Translations under genes and position numbers: made by a program
The notes under the pieces: generated by a model
The model's input: only the letters and a program-made list of their open reading frames with translations
Told to the model about the DNA's origin: nothing
Database searches by the model: none
Shown here: one piece after another, positions 38,853 through 49,000 of the stretch
Layout: each line of letters starts with the position of its first letter
Numbering within the stretch: position 1 is the stretch's first letter
Assembly (NCBI RefSeq): GCF_002276045.1
Contig: NZ_NQMR01000048.1
Coordinates: forward strand, 1-55,250
Direction of reading: 5' to 3'
Source of the DNA: Pseudoalteromonas sp. NBT06-2
GTDB taxonomy: Bacteria > Pseudomonadota > Gammaproteobacteria > Enterobacterales > Alteromonadaceae
Length of the DNA stretch: 55,250 nt

Positions 38853-38880
38853 ATGTTTTTAAAAAATTCAACTTGATATA

Positions 38881-38906
38881 AACGACTCAATAGAGTCGTT
38901 TTTTTT
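38881..38906 (+). terminator. Rho-independent terminator after secF
   Basis: AACGACTC (38881-38888) and GAGTCGTT (38893-38900) form a perfect 8-bp stem around AATA, followed by T to 38906. Confidence 0.92.
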
Positions 38907-38940
38907 GCAATAAAACTGTCATGTAAATTTCATACAATAA

Positions 38941-39726
38941 GTGACTGAATTAAATTGGGTACATTTTATGGGTTCTGATGTTGTTTTTTTTACTGAAATA
39001 CTTGAAAAAGAAATGATCACAACTGTGTTTCAGCCAGTTTTTGATTTTGGTAATAAAACTATTTTAGGCTATGAGGCATTAAGTCGAGGTCCAAAAGATA
39101 CTACATTAGAATCTCCTGAAGTATTATTCAAACTAGCCTCTAGCGAGGAAAAAATATCTGAGTTGGAGTTATTATGCCGTAAAAAAGCAATTGTAAATTT
39201 TGCTCATTTAAATTTAGAGGGTAAACTTTTGTTAAATGTGAGCCCTAATGTTTTGTTAGATCCATCTCATCCAAAAGGTGAAACTTTACATCTATTAGCG
39301 CAAAATGGTTTAGCTGCAAATCGTGTAATAATAGAAGTGACTGAGCAAGAAAAAGTTGCAGATGATGATTTATTTAAGCAAACGATTCAGCACTATAGAG
39401 ATTTAGGTTTTGCAATCGCAATAGATGATTTAGGTGCAGGTTACTCTGGATTAAAGCAATGGTCAGAGTTATTGCCTGATATCGTGAAGATTGACAGATA
39501 TTTTATAGATCATTGTGATCAGAGTTTTGTAAAAAAAACGTTTTTAAAAATGATCATTGAATTAGCAAAAGAGACTGGTACGCAAGTGATTGCTGAAGGC
39601 ATAGAAAGAGATGAAGAGCTAGTGTTATTGAAGTATTTAGGCATTAATTTAATGCAAGGTTATTTACTGCAAAGACCAGTTAAATCCCCACAAAAATTGC
39701 CATATTTTAATTATCATACTATTTAA
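38941..39726 (+). CDS. Stand-alone EAL-domain cyclic-di-GMP phosphodiesterase
   Basis: 261 residues from a GTG; an ATG at 38968 is an alternative and neither has a clear ribosome site. It is almost all EAL domain: G-Y-E-A-L-S-R-G-P (near residue 47), L-L-N-V-S-P-N, I-I-E-V-T-E-Q, A-I-D-D-L-G-A-G-Y-S, V-K-I-D-R-Y and V-I-A-E-G-I-E. All metal and catalytic residues are in place. It has no sensor domain. It sits between secF and the giant surface protein, whose exposure or secretion it may help regulate (inference from position only). Confidence 0.85.
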   Translation: MTELNWVHFMGSDVVFFTEILEKEMITTVFQPVFDFGNKTILGYEALSRGPKDTTLESPEVLFKLASSEEKISELELLCRKKAIVNFAHLNLEGKLLLNVSPNVLLDPSHPKGETLHLLAQNGLAANRVIIEVTEQEKVADDDLFKQTIQHYRDLGFAIAIDDLGAGYSGLKQWSELLPDIVKIDRYFIDHCDQSFVKKTFLKMIIELAKETGTQVIAEGIERDEELVLLKYLGINLMQGYLLQRPVKSPQKLPYFNYHTI

Positions 39727-39786
39727 GCGCAGCTATCAAAGCTCGCTTAACCTCACCAAAAATAATCAAAATTAATTGGATAAACC

Positions 39787-39802
39787 ATTACTTTAAAGTA
39801 AT
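39787..39802. promoter_or_regulatory. 16-bp palindrome in the gap before the giant surface protein
   Basis: ATTACTTTAAAGTAAT is a perfect palindrome in the 240-bp stretch between the EAL gene and the surface protein gene. It could be a regulator site. The rest of 39727-39966 is AT-rich with no ORF or hairpin of note. Confidence 0.35.
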
Positions 39803-39975
39803 TACTTTCATTGGTTCTTTTCTTGCATGATTGTTAACTTATCGTTTTCGATTGAAAGCTTTAGTGTGAGGTGATAGTTTGAATATTGTCTTATGTCATT
39901 AGCTTCTATAATTTAAATTGAATCTTTTAAAATCAATAACGAAAGCTCACTATCTACTTCAAAAAAGTGAAAACT

Positions 39976-42900
39976 ATGAAAATATTGTCATTTATGATTT
40001 TGCTAATCACATTTTTATGTGGTTTTAATTCTCAATCGGCTAGTGCTGCACCTTCGATTGCAGGTGTTTCTTTACCTAACTCAGCTCATAAAGTGGGTGA
40101 TAGCGTCAATATAACTATTTTTGCCGATCAAACTGGTTTAACTTTGGTTTCCGGCACCGTTAATAATGTTGCTTTAACTAGCTTTACTGATTTAGGGAAT
40201 AATAACTATTCTGCTTCTTATGTCATTGCTGATGGTGGTACTGATAGAGCAAGCGGCACTGATATCCCTGTTGATATTATTTTACAAGATAGTGGCAATG
40301 TTCAAAGTAATCAATATATAACGGCTATAAGCCAAAATGCTGATGCTATTTATGCAAACTACCCGGAAGTTAACTTGACTATCTCTTCTAACTCTCTTCT
40401 AGAAAATAGTGGTGTATCAAATGTGGTTACTACCTTAAGTGGCAGTTTAAATAATCAGTGGCCTGAATCCATTAATGCAAATTTATCATATTCAGGCACA
40501 GCAACGGTTGATATTGATTATACAAAATTGGATAGTATTTTAATCCCTCAATTAAACTCATCATCATCAATCGCAATTACTGGTCGAGTGGATAACCTTT
40601 ATGATGCAGCAGTTAATGAAACTGTCATTGTTACTTTAGATAGTGTATCTGTGGGTACTGTGGGCTCAACTAATCAACAGACGGTTACTATTACGGATGC
40701 ACAATCAGCTCCAGTTGTAAGTTTATCTGTTGCTTCTAATTCGGTTTCAGAAGCGGATGGATCTTCAAATATCACGGTTACTTTGAGTAATGCAACTTAT
40801 GCAGATGTTATTGTGAATTTAGTATACTCTGGCACAGCGACTTCAGGTGCTGTTGATTATAATACCCCAAGTAGTTCTATCACAGTACAAACTGGTGCAT
40901 TATCGGCAAATGCTGATACAGGTATTACTGCAATAGATAATTCAACTATAGAAGGTAATAAGACAATTATTATTGATATAGTCAGTGTAGTGGGTGGCAG
41001 TGAAAATGGTGTTCAACAACAAACCATTACTTTAGTTGATGATGAAACGGCGAATGTCAGTCTAAATGTTAATGCAACTTCGATTGCTGAAGCGACTGGT
41101 TTTACTCAAATTACGGCAACTTTAAATCAAGCGACATTTGAAAATGTTACTATCACTTTAACTTATTCAGGTACAGCAACAAGTGGGCTAGATTATATTA
41201 CGCCAAATTCTACAATTACAATTACTCAAGGCCAAACAACAGGCTCAACTAATTTAACTGCCATTCAAGATACTAATGAAGAAGCTGATGAAAGTATCAT
41301 TATTGATATATCAAGTGTTACTGGCGGTGTTGAAAGCGGCGTACAACAGCAGACAGTATTTATTTTAGATGATGATAATGAAACTCAAGCTGATATTGTT
41401 TCTATTAATGAAGATAATCAAGTATTAATCGATGTACTCAGTAATGATGATGGTTTAGGTAACGATTTAAACCCTGCCAGTGTGACTGTGGTTACTTCTC
41501 CAACTAACGGTTCTACTACTGTTAATACTGTAAATGGTATTATTACATATACTCCCAATAATAATTATTTTGGCTCAGATACGCTTAGTTATATCGTAAC
41601 TAATTTAAGGGGAACAGCTTCAAGTGCAACACCAGTTACCATTACGGTTAATAGTGTTAATGATGCGCCTACAGCGGTTAATGATACAACAAGCGTAACA
41701 GAAGATAATACAGTGGTTATTGCTGTATTAACTAATGATATAGATGTTGATAATAATGCTGAAATTAGTAGTACTACAGTTGTTGTTACGACTCAACCAG
41801 CCTTTGGTACAACGATAGTTAATAATAATGGTTTAATCACATATAAAGTGAATGATGACTACTTTGGTAGTGATATTTTTGAATATACGGTAAGCGATGT
41901 TCATGGTGCAGTATCTAATACTGCAAGTGTGAGTATTAATATTTCAGGAAATAATGACGCTCCTCGACCTGTAGATGATGTAGAGACAACAGAGGAAGAT
42001 ACAAGCATAAGAGTTAAAGTGCTTGATAATGATGAGGATATAGATGGCACTATTGATATCACAAGTGTAGCTTTAGTGGTAATGCCAAACAATGGTGACG
42101 TGGAAATTCAATCTGATGGTAGCTTGATTTATACGCCCAAGAAAGATTTTTTTGGCTTAGATACTTTTACTTATACTGTTAAAGATACTGAAAACGCTTT
42201 ATCGAATGAAGCGACTGTTAATCTAACTGTCACAAGTATTAATGATGCACCAACAGCGGTAAATGATACCGTGGTTTTAAAAGAAGATGCGGCTCTTGTT
42301 ATAAATGCGATCGGTAATGATGAAGATGTAGATGGTACGATAAAATCAATTAAGATATTAGAGTCACCTACACAAGGTAGTGTGATTATTGATACTTCCA
42401 CCTTACAGTTTACTTACACGCCAACAGAAAACTTTTTTGGTACTGACAGTTTTACTTACCAAATAACAGATGCTTTAGGGGCAGAATCTAATATAGCAAC
42501 GGTGCTTTTGACGGTTGAAACCGTAAATGATAATCCTCTTAGTAATAATGACGAAGCGCAAACAGATGAAGAAATAGCGGTGGTTGTGGATGTTTTAGAT
42601 AATGATCAAGATATTGATGGTCAATTGGTGCTTCATTCTGTCATTGTTACAACAGCTCCAAAATTTGGTTCTACAGAGGTAAGTTCAAGTGGAAAGATAA
42701 CTTACACTCCCGAACTTGATTATGCAGGAGAAGATTTTTTTATCTATCAGGTAAGCGATGATCAAGATGGTAAGTCGACGGCTGTAGTTTATATCCAAGT
42801 TAATAATATAAATGATGCTCCAGTTGCTATAGCTGAAACTTTTACTTCTAAAGAAGATGATACATTAGCAATTATATTAAACGGTACTGATGTTGATAAA

Positions 42901-45900
42901 GATAATCTAAATTATACGCTTATGTCGGAACCAAGTCATGGCACTTTAACGGGAGAAGCACCAAATCTAACTTATCAACCAGATGAGCATTTTTTTGGCA
43001 CTGATAGCTTTACGTTTAAAGTAAATGATAGCGTGTTGGACTCAAGTAAATCGACTATCTCTATCAATATACAGGCAGTGAATGATGCACCGATAGGTAA
43101 TGAAGAAACTATTTTTGCTATAGAAGATCAAACTACAAACTTTACTGTATCGGCAACTGATATTGAAGGTGATGAAATTAGTTATACACTGGTATCACAG
43201 CCTAAGAAAGGGGTTTTAGCTGGAGAAATACCTAATTTAAGCTACACACCTTTTGAAAACTACTTTGGTGATGATAGTTTTACCTTTAAAGCACATGATG
43301 GAAAATTAGATTCTGATATTATAACCACGAATTTTGATGTTAAATCTGTTAATGATCTTCCTGTTGGAGATAAGCAATCTCTACAAGTTTTAGAGGATGA
43401 ATCAGTATCATTTAAATTAACAGGCAGTGATATTGATAGCCAAAATTTAATTTTTAAAATTATTAAAAACCCACCCAATGGTATTGTAAGTGGTCAGCCT
43501 CCTTATTTAGCTTATACACCAAATGGTGACTTTAATGGTGATGATAGCTTCACTTTTGAAGTGCAAGATGGAATCGATAAATCAGAACCTATCATAATAG
43601 ATGTCACAGTTGAGCCAGTAAATGATGCGCCACTAGCAAATAATGATAACGTTTCAAGCAATAATTGGCAGCCGATAAATATCATGGTTCTGAGTAATGA
43701 TACTGATATCGATGGCGATAACCTGAAAATTATAGGTGCTAATACTCAAACAGGCTCAGTCTCTTGGGTTGATAGTATTTTGACTTATACCCCAATAGAA
43801 GGTTTTAATGGCAGCGTCGTGATTGAATATCAAATATCAGATGGCGCTGGTGGTGAGGATTCAGCGCTTGCATTGATTGATATTAATATATCAGAAAATG
43901 AACTCCCAGTAATTACTAAACCTAATGATATTGAAACTGATGCAACTGGAATATTTACGAAAGTTGAGTTAGGTACGGCCACAGCGGTTGATAAAAATGG
44001 CAACTCTTTGTCAGTTTCATTAAAAGACAAAAACGTTTTCTTTAAATCTGGTGTTAATACTGTCTTTTGGCAAGCTATTGATGAAAATAATCAAATAGCA
44101 GTGACAAGTCAAAATGTGAATGTGGCACCTTTGATATCACTTTCTACAGAGCAATATGCTATTGAAGGTTTTGCTGTTACTGTTGAGGTAAAGCTTAACG
44201 GTTTATCACCTAGTTATCCATTAGCAATTCCATATAAGGTCAGTGGTACTGCGCAAATTTATGTTGATCATGATTTAGCTAATGGTACTTTATTCATTGA
44301 ATCAGGTACTGTTGGTGAAATATCATTTAATGTTTTTGAAGATGAATTAGTTGAAGAAGATGAAACTGTTATTATTTCATTAGGTAATGGTGTAAACCGT
44401 AGTGAGCAATCATCACATATAGTTATTATCACTGAAGATGATATTTTACCTCAGGTTAATATTATAGTTGAGCAATCAAGTATACAAAGCACAATTATTA
44501 ATAAAGAGGATGGAATCGTTGTTGTCAGTGCTAAAGTTGAGCATCCTGATGATAATAAACAATATCAATATCGTTGGACCAATACAGAGTTATTATTAAC
44601 AGATACAGATAACTCTGATTTAACTTTTAGTTTTGATCCTAGCCAATTGAATACTCGAAACTATCAGTTTAATTTAGCCTTAATAGATCCAAATACAAAA
44701 AAAACTATTTTAACAAAGCAAATCACAGTTAAATTAGAGCAATATGCAGTTGATTTGAGCGGTTCAGATACAGATTCTGATGGTATTCCTGATAATATTG
44801 AAGGCTTAGTTGATAGTGATAATGACGGTATTGTTGATTATTTAGATGCTATTGATGAATGTAATATTTTACCTTCAGATTTGGGGGCAACACATAATTT
44901 CTTAATTGAAGGCGAATCAGCTGGATGTTTACGTTTAGGTGATAAAGCATTTGATGGTGATATTACTGGCGCTTTAGTTGAAAATGGTGCAGTTGATGAT
45001 ATTGATGCTTTAAATACTGGTGGAGTGTATGATTTTATCATTGAAGGTTTATCACCTAATGAGCAAAGCTATAAAATAGTATTTCCTCAAATAAACCCAA
45101 TTCCAGCAAACGCTTTATATCGAAAACAGCTAGCAAGTGGAGATTGGAAAAACTTTGTGTTAACTAGTCAAGATAAAGTATTTTCAGCAGCAGGTGATTA
45201 TGGATATTGTCCACCTCCAGGTGCTCAAGTTTGGGAGTTAGGATTAGTAGCTGGTTATTGGTGTGTGCAAGTTCAAATATCTGATGGTGGCCCTAATGAT
45301 ATTGATCAATTAGTTAATGGTACAATTGTCGATCCCAGTGGTGTCGCTGTCATTTATGATGGTAATCATCAACCCGTTGCTGTAAATGACGTTGCTCAAA
45401 CGAGAGTGAATACAGCTGTTTCTATTGATGTATTGCACAATGATTCAGATAGAGATAATGATTCTTTAGTTATTAATCCAACCAATGCAGTGCTAGGTGA
45501 TGTCTCTATCGTTGGAAATCAATTGACTTATAAACCCACCAATGGCTTTGTTGGCACTGAAACTGTCGTTTATGCAGTGTCGGATGGTAAAGGAGGGGCT
45601 GACTTTGCTGAAGTGGCAATTGATGTAGTTGCGAATAAAACCCCGTTAGCAGTTGATGATGTTGCAACAACACTTAAGGGAGAATCAGTGGTGATTAAAG
45701 TGCTTGATAATGATAGCGATCCTGAAGGAGATGTTTTATATATAATGTCTGCAGCTGCACAAAATGGGAGTGTGGCAATTAATGTTGATAATACATTAAC
45801 CTATATTCCAAATAGTGGTTTTACTGGGGTAGATAAAATTAGTTATAAAATTAAAGATGCTTTTAACGCACAAGCAACAGGTATTGTAACAGTAACCGTA

Positions 45901-46059
45901 TCGGAAAAAGAAGTTGTAACACCTGAACCTGAATCTGATAGTGGTAGTGGTGGTAGTTTATATTGGATGTTAACGATGATGTTATTTATTTTAGGAAGAA
46001 TATTTAATACTATTTCCGTTAATAAAGTGATTAATCAGCGGGAGTTCAAAGCGCTTTAG
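39976..46059 (+). CDS. Giant repeat surface protein (Calx-beta, cadherin/Ig-like repeats, choice-of-anchor U, GlyGly-CTERM)
   Basis: About 2,027 residues from the ATG at 39976 (the frame also opens with GTG at 39967). Signal peptide 1-25 ends S-A-S-A-A. Then: three Calx-beta-like domains (about 130-465); nine Ig/cadherin-like repeats of 90-105 residues joined by N-D-A-P-type linkers (about 470-1315), each with a D-x-D-x-D/N-D calcium-type site and a Y-F-G-x-D-S-F-T-like strand; an HYR-like domain and a fourth Calx-beta (about 1320-1490); and a PKD-like region. These are followed by thrombospondin-type-3 D-S-D-G-I-P-D / D-N-D-G-I-V-D motifs (about 1600), a choice-of-anchor U region with V-Q-I-S-D-G-G-P-N-D-I-D (about 1770), and two more repeats. 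The tail is S-G-S-G-G-S-L-Y-W plus a hydrophobic stretch and basic residues, a GlyGly-CTERM signal processed by rhombosortase. It is a likely calcium-stiffened adhesin or matrix protein exported by type II secretion. Confidence 0.85.
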   Translation: MKILSFMILLITFLCGFNSQSASAAPSIAGVSLPNSAHKVGDSVNITIFADQTGLTLVSGTVNNVALTSFTDLGNNNYSASYVIADGGTDRASGTDIPVDIILQDSGNVQSNQYITAISQNADAIYANYPEVNLTISSNSLLENSGVSNVVTTLSGSLNNQWPESINANLSYSGTATVDIDYTKLDSILIPQLNSSSSIAITGRVDNLYDAAVNETVIVTLDSVSVGTVGSTNQQTVTITDAQSAPVVSLSVASNSVSEADGSSNITVTLSNATYADVIVNLVYSGTATSGAVDYNTPSSSITVQTGALSANADTGITAIDNSTIEGNKTIIIDIVSVVGGSENGVQQQTITLVDDETANVSLNVNATSIAEATGFTQITATLNQATFENVTITLTYSGTATSGLDYITPNSTITITQGQTTGSTNLTAIQDTNEEADESIIIDISSVTGGVESGVQQQTVFILDDDNETQADIVSINEDNQVLIDVLSNDDGLGNDLNPASVTVVTSPTNGSTTVNTVNGIITYTPNNNYFGSDTLSYIVTNLRGTASSATPVTITVNSVNDAPTAVNDTTSVTEDNTVVIAVLTNDIDVDNNAEISSTTVVVTTQPAFGTTIVNNNGLITYKVNDDYFGSDIFEYTVSDVHGAVSNTASVSINISGNNDAPRPVDDVETTEEDTSIRVKVLDNDEDIDGTIDITSVALVVMPNNGDVEIQSDGSLIYTPKKDFFGLDTFTYTVKDTENALSNEATVNLTVTSINDAPTAVNDTVVLKEDAALVINAIGNDEDVDGTIKSIKILESPTQGSVIIDTSTLQFTYTPTENFFGTDSFTYQITDALGAESNIATVLLTVETVNDNPLSNNDEAQTDEEIAVVVDVLDNDQDIDGQLVLHSVIVTTAPKFGSTEVSSSGKITYTPELDYAGEDFFIYQVSDDQDGKSTAVVYIQVNNINDAPVAIAETFTSKEDDTLAIILNGTDVDKDNLNYTLMSEPSHGTLTGEAPNLTYQPDEHFFGTDSFTFKVNDSVLDSSKSTISINIQAVNDAPIGNEETIFAIEDQTTNFTVSATDIEGDEISYTLVSQPKKGVLAGEIPNLSYTPFENYFGDDSFTFKAHDGKLDSDIITTNFDVKSVNDLPVGDKQSLQVLEDESVSFKLTGSDIDSQNLIFKIIKNPPNGIVSGQPPYLAYTPNGDFNGDDSFTFEVQDGIDKSEPIIIDVTVEPVNDAPLANNDNVSSNNWQPINIMVLSNDTDIDGDNLKIIGANTQTGSVSWVDSILTYTPIEGFNGSVVIEYQISDGAGGEDSALALIDINISENELPVITKPNDIETDATGIFTKVELGTATAVDKNGNSLSVSLKDKNVFFKSGVNTVFWQAIDENNQIAVTSQNVNVAPLISLSTEQYAIEGFAVTVEVKLNGLSPSYPLAIPYKVSGTAQIYVDHDLANGTLFIESGTVGEISFNVFEDELVEEDETVIISLGNGVNRSEQSSHIVIITEDDILPQVNIIVEQSSIQSTIINKEDGIVVVSAKVEHPDDNKQYQYRWTNTELLLTDTDNSDLTFSFDPSQLNTRNYQFNLALIDPNTKKTILTKQITVKLEQYAVDLSGSDTDSDGIPDNIEGLVDSDNDGIVDYLDAIDECNILPSDLGATHNFLIEGESAGCLRLGDKAFDGDITGALVENGAVDDIDALNTGGVYDFIIEGLSPNEQSYKIVFPQINPIPANALYRKQLASGDWKNFVLTSQDKVFSAAGDYGYCPPPGAQVWELGLVAGYWCVQVQISDGGPNDIDQLVNGTIVDPSGVAVIYDGNHQPVAVNDVAQTRVNTAVSIDVLHNDSDRDNDSLVINPTNAVLGDVSIVGNQLTYKPTNGFVGTETVVYAVSDGKGGADFAEVAIDVVANKTPLAVDDVATTLKGESVVIKVLDNDSDPEGDVLYIMSAAAQNGSVAINVDNTLTYIPNSGFTGVDKISYKIKDAFNAQATGIVTVTVSEKEVVTPEPESDSGSGGSLYWMLTMMLFILGRIFNTISVNKVINQREFKAL

Positions 46060-46132
46060 GCAAAGCGTTGGTTACAGACAACGGTTCTTCCCTTATCAAA
46101 ACCAATTAAGTTTCTGCTAACTCAACAAAAAA

Positions 46133-46156
46133 AGGAGCCATAGGCTCCTATTTTTT
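46133..46156. terminator. Bidirectional terminator between the surface protein and suhB
   Basis: AGGAGCC (46133-46139) and GGCTCCT (46143-46149) form a perfect 7-bp stem around ATA, with a T run on the right and an A run (T run on the minus strand) on the left. It serves both convergent genes. Confidence 0.9.
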
Positions 46157-46177
46157 GATGAGTACATTAAAGTGAAA

Positions 46178-46981
46178 TTAACGTAGTAATGTATCAGTTA
46201 AATGAGGGCGAATTTCTTTAACGATTGCTTGTGATAACTTAGGGAAACCACATATTAAATTACCGCTTTCTTTGTAGTTATTACCACCATTGAAATCCAT
46301 TAATAGGCCACCTGCTTCTTTAACTATAAGTTGACCAGCGATAGTTTCCCAAGGTTTTGAACCAATTGCATAGAATGCATCAATACGACCAGCAGCAACA
46401 TAGGCTAAATCTAATGCTGTACAACCAGAGCTTCGCATATCTGCAGCTTGTGTGAATAATGCTTGGAAGCTTTTTGTGTAAGCTTCTAAATGGTGTTTAT
46501 GTTTACAAGGAAAACCAGTAGCGATAATAGTGCCTGTAAGTTCATTTGCTTTTGATACACGTAAACGTTTGCTGTTCAATTGTGCGCCTTGACCACGAGA
46601 AGCAGTGAATAACTCACCACGGATTGGATCATAAATAACGGCTTGGTCTAAACGACCTTTAACTTTTAGCGCAATAGAAACTGCGAAGTGTGGAATCCCT
46701 TTAACGAAATTGGCTGTACCTTCAATAGGGTCTATAATCCATTGGTAATCAGAGTTGCTGCCTTTATGCTCACCTAATTCTTCACCTACAATACTGTGGT
46801 CAGGGTATGATCTTAAAATAGATTCGCGAATAACTGCTTCAGCATCTTTATCTATGTTTGTTACAAGGTCATTGCTACCTTTTTGTTGTACTTCAATTTT
46901 GTTTGGCTCTTCGAAAGCACGAACAATAACTTTACCAGCGTTACGCGCAGCACGGATCGCAATGTTTAACATAGGATGCAT
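46178..46981 (-). CDS. suhB: Inositol-1-monophosphatase / ribosomal antitermination factor SuhB
   Basis: 267 residues. IMPase metal motifs are G-E-E-L-G-E (near 67), W-I-I-D-P-I-E-G-T-A-N-F (near 81) and K-P-W-E-T-I-A-G near 210. In E. coli, SuhB also joins the rRNA antitermination complex. Note I-E-G-T rather than the common L-D-G-T in the metal motif (Glu replaces the Asp), as also occurs in other gammaproteobacterial SuhB. It diverges from trmJ across 236 bp. Confidence 0.94.
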   Translation of the reverse strand: MHPMLNIAIRAARNAGKVIVRAFEEPNKIEVQQKGSNDLVTNIDKDAEAVIRESILRSYPDHSIVGEELGEHKGSNSDYQWIIDPIEGTANFVKGIPHFAVSIALKVKGRLDQAVIYDPIRGELFTASRGQGAQLNSKRLRVSKANELTGTIIATGFPCKHKHHLEAYTKSFQALFTQAADMRSSGCTALDLAYVAAGRIDAFYAIGSKPWETIAGQLIVKEAGGLLMDFNGGNNYKESGNLICGFPKLSQAIVKEIRPHLTDTLLR

Positions 46982-47152
46982 AAGTATACCTTTGGATTAT
47001 GTATGTAAAAGAACAATAAATCACTCAATGATTTAGCCGCGCTATTTTAGCGATTTTTATATCAAAGTAAATAGCATTTTTGAATTATTACATTGTTTAA
47101 CATTTAATCAAGAATAATTTAGACTGTTTATTAAAGTCCTAAATCTAATGGC

Positions 47153-47179
47153 TGACGATTTTATAAATTATGGTAGAAT
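47153..47179 (+). promoter_or_regulatory. Candidate promoter of trmJ
   Basis: CTGACG (47152-47157) and TAGAAT (47174-47179) are spaced by 16 bp, with TGG before the -10, 38 bp upstream of the trmJ start. It fits a sigma-70 promoter moderately. Confidence 0.35.
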
Positions 47180-47217
47180 TTGCGTAATTTAATGAAATGT
47201 TCGGAATAACTTAAATC

Positions 47218-47958
47218 ATGCTTTTAAATGAAGTAAGAGTGGTATTAGTAAATACATCACATAACGGCAATGTTGGCTCAGCAGCGAGAGCAATGAAAAC
47301 AATGGGTTTGTCTAAGTTATACTTAGTTGATCCTGTTAATGAAATAGACAGCCACGCTTCCGCATTAGCTGCAGGCGCTACAGATGTACTAGGTAGCGCC
47401 GTTGTCGTTGATACTTTACAGGAAGCTATCGCTGATTGTTCTCTTGTAATTGGAACAAGTGCACGTTCACGTACATTATCTTGGCCGATGGTTGAACCGA
47501 GAGAATGTGGTGAAAAAATGGTTGAAGGCGCAAAATCAGGACCTGTTGCTTTAGTTTTTGGTCGTGAAAATAGTGGTTTATCAAATGAAGAATTACAACT
47601 GTGTCATTATCATGTTTGTATACCAGCAAACCCAGAATATAGCTCTCTTAATTTAGCAATGGCAGTTCAAACACTATGTTATGAAGTGCGTATGTCATAT
47701 TTAGCATCCCAAAAATCAGTAAATTCCATTGATCCTGCTATTGTAGATGAAAGTATCTACCCAAGTTCAAAACAAATGGAATTATTTTATGAGCATTTAG
47801 AAACTACGCTTAATGAAACTGGTTTTATTGTTAAACAGCATCCTGGTATTGTAATGACTAAATTACGTCGATTATTTAATCGTGCTCGCCCTGAAGAGAT
47901 TGAATTAAATATTTTACGTGGCATTTTATCTTCTATTGGTAAAACGATAAAAAAATAA
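47218..47958 (+). CDS. trmJ: tRNA (cytidine/uridine-2'-O-)-methyltransferase TrmJ
   Basis: SPOUT-family methyltransferase acting on position 32 of tRNAs. 246 residues. It has [15 protein letters not shown] (near residue 12) and the knot motifs V-F-G-R-E-N-S-G-L and [13 protein letters not shown]. The gene lies upstream of cysE and iscR in many gammaproteobacteria. Confidence 0.95.
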   Translation: MLLNEVRVVLVNTSHNGNVGSAARAMKTMGLSKLYLVDPVNEIDSHASALAAGATDVLGSAVVVDTLQEAIADCSLVIGTSARSRTLSWPMVEPRECGEKMVEGAKSGPVALVFGRENSGLSNEELQLCHYHVCIPANPEYSSLNLAMAVQTLCYEVRMSYLASQKSVNSIDPAIVDESIYPSSKQMELFYEHLETTLNETGFIVKQHPGIVMTKLRRLFNRARPEEIELNILRGILSSIGKTIKK

Positions 47959-48065
47959 ACCTACTTCTCAGGTTTATTTATTTTAAATAGCGAAGCTATA
48001 CTAATAAAATTACTTGGTTCTCAATGCAAAGTAGTGGGAATCAGATAATTTATAGGGGTGTAGCT

Positions 48066-48881
48066 ATGTTTATTAGAATTAAAGAAGATATCAATAGCGT
48101 ATTTTCAAGAGATCCCGCAGCTAGAACCTTCATCGAAATATTATTTAACTCTCCGGGATTGCATGCTTTGTGGTGGCACAGAGTGACTCATTTCCTACAT
48201 ATTAACGATTTATTATTTATAGCTCGATGCTTATCTACAATAGTGCGTTGGCTTACTGGCGTAGAAATACATCCGGGGGCTAATATCGGCAAACGATGTT
48301 TTATCGATCATGGTATGGGTGTGGTAATTGGTGAAACGGCAATAATTGGTGATGATGTCACTTTATATCATGGAGTAACATTAGGCGGGACAAGCTGGAA
48401 GCCTGGTAAACGGCATCCTACTTTAGAGAATGATGTTGTTGTTGGTGCTGGAGCTCAAATTTTAGGTCCGATAAATATAGGAAAAGGTGCAAAAATTGGT
48501 TCAAACTCGGTTGTGGTGAAAAGTATAGAATCAGGGGTAACAGTTATAGGCATTCCTGGAAGAGTAATTAATACACCTAAGAATAGTGAAGCTACAAAAA
48601 AACGTTATGAAATTGCTAAAAAGTATGGTTTTGATGCCTATGCTGTATCGGAAGAAAACCCAGACCCTGTTGCAAATTCAATAGGTAAAATGTTAGATCA
48701 TATGCATTTACTTGATAATAAAATTCAAGAGTTAAGCCATGCTCTGTCTTTATTAGGTGCTGATGTATCGGAGTCTCAGTTGCCGAAGCTAACAATAGAA
48801 GTTGATGATTTTTGCCAAGCAGAGCTTGAGGCTAAACTGGCTAGATATGAGACTCATAAACAATTTGATCCTGAAATTTAA
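48066..48881 (+). CDS. cysE: Serine O-acetyltransferase
   Basis: Makes O-acetylserine for cysteine synthesis, the sulfur donor used by IscS next door. From the ATG at 48066 (with AGGGG upstream) it has 271 residues; the frame is open from 48024 but without a site. The left-handed beta-helix hexapeptide repeats run about 60-170, with I-D-H-G-M-G-V-V-I-G-E-T-A and G-V-T-L-G-G-T. The last 75 residues form a helical tail. It lies 12 bp before the first IscR site. Confidence 0.93.
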   Translation: MFIRIKEDINSVFSRDPAARTFIEILFNSPGLHALWWHRVTHFLHINDLLFIARCLSTIVRWLTGVEIHPGANIGKRCFIDHGMGVVIGETAIIGDDVTLYHGVTLGGTSWKPGKRHPTLENDVVVGAGAQILGPINIGKGAKIGSNSVVVKSIESGVTVIGIPGRVINTPKNSEATKKRYEIAKKYGFDAYAVSEENPDPVANSIGKMLDHMHLLDNKIQELSHALSLLGADVSESQLPKLTIEVDDFCQAELEAKLARYETHKQFDPEI

Positions 48882-48892
48882 TCATGAGAATA

Positions 48893-48917
48893 ATACTTGA
48901 CTAATTTGCTCAGGTAT
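48893..48917 (+). promoter_or_regulatory. IscR type-1 binding site A
   Basis: A 25-bp match to the type-1 IscR motif: starts ATACTTGACT and ends CTCAGGTAT, about 23 of 25 positions in agreement. It starts 12 bp after the cysE stop. Confidence 0.75.
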
Positions 48918-48930
48918 TTAGAATATAAGA

Positions 48931-48955
48931 ATACCCGACTTAATTACTCAGGTAT
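48931..48955 (+). promoter_or_regulatory. IscR type-1 binding site B
   Basis: ATACCCGACT ... CTCAGGTAT, with two mismatches to the type-1 consensus. Its start is 38 bp from that of site A. Confidence 0.75.
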
Positions 48956-48975
48956 TTGGCCATAATGGCAATATA

Positions 48976-49000
48976 ATACTTGACTATGTTAGTTAGGTAA
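48976..49000 (+). promoter_or_regulatory. IscR type-1 binding site C
   Basis: ATACTTGACT ... GTTAGGTAA, the third copy, overlapping the -35 box of the iscR promoter. Confidence 0.7.

Noticed and set aside
41901..45041. Several antisense open frames under the giant surface protein
   Set aside because: They mirror the Asp/Asn/Thr-rich repeats on the opposite strand and recur with the repeat period; low-complexity shadows.
40700..46059. Possible CRISPR or DNA satellite from the regular repeats
   Set aside because: The periodicity is at protein level with divergent DNA of about 300 bp per unit, and the reading frame is continuous.
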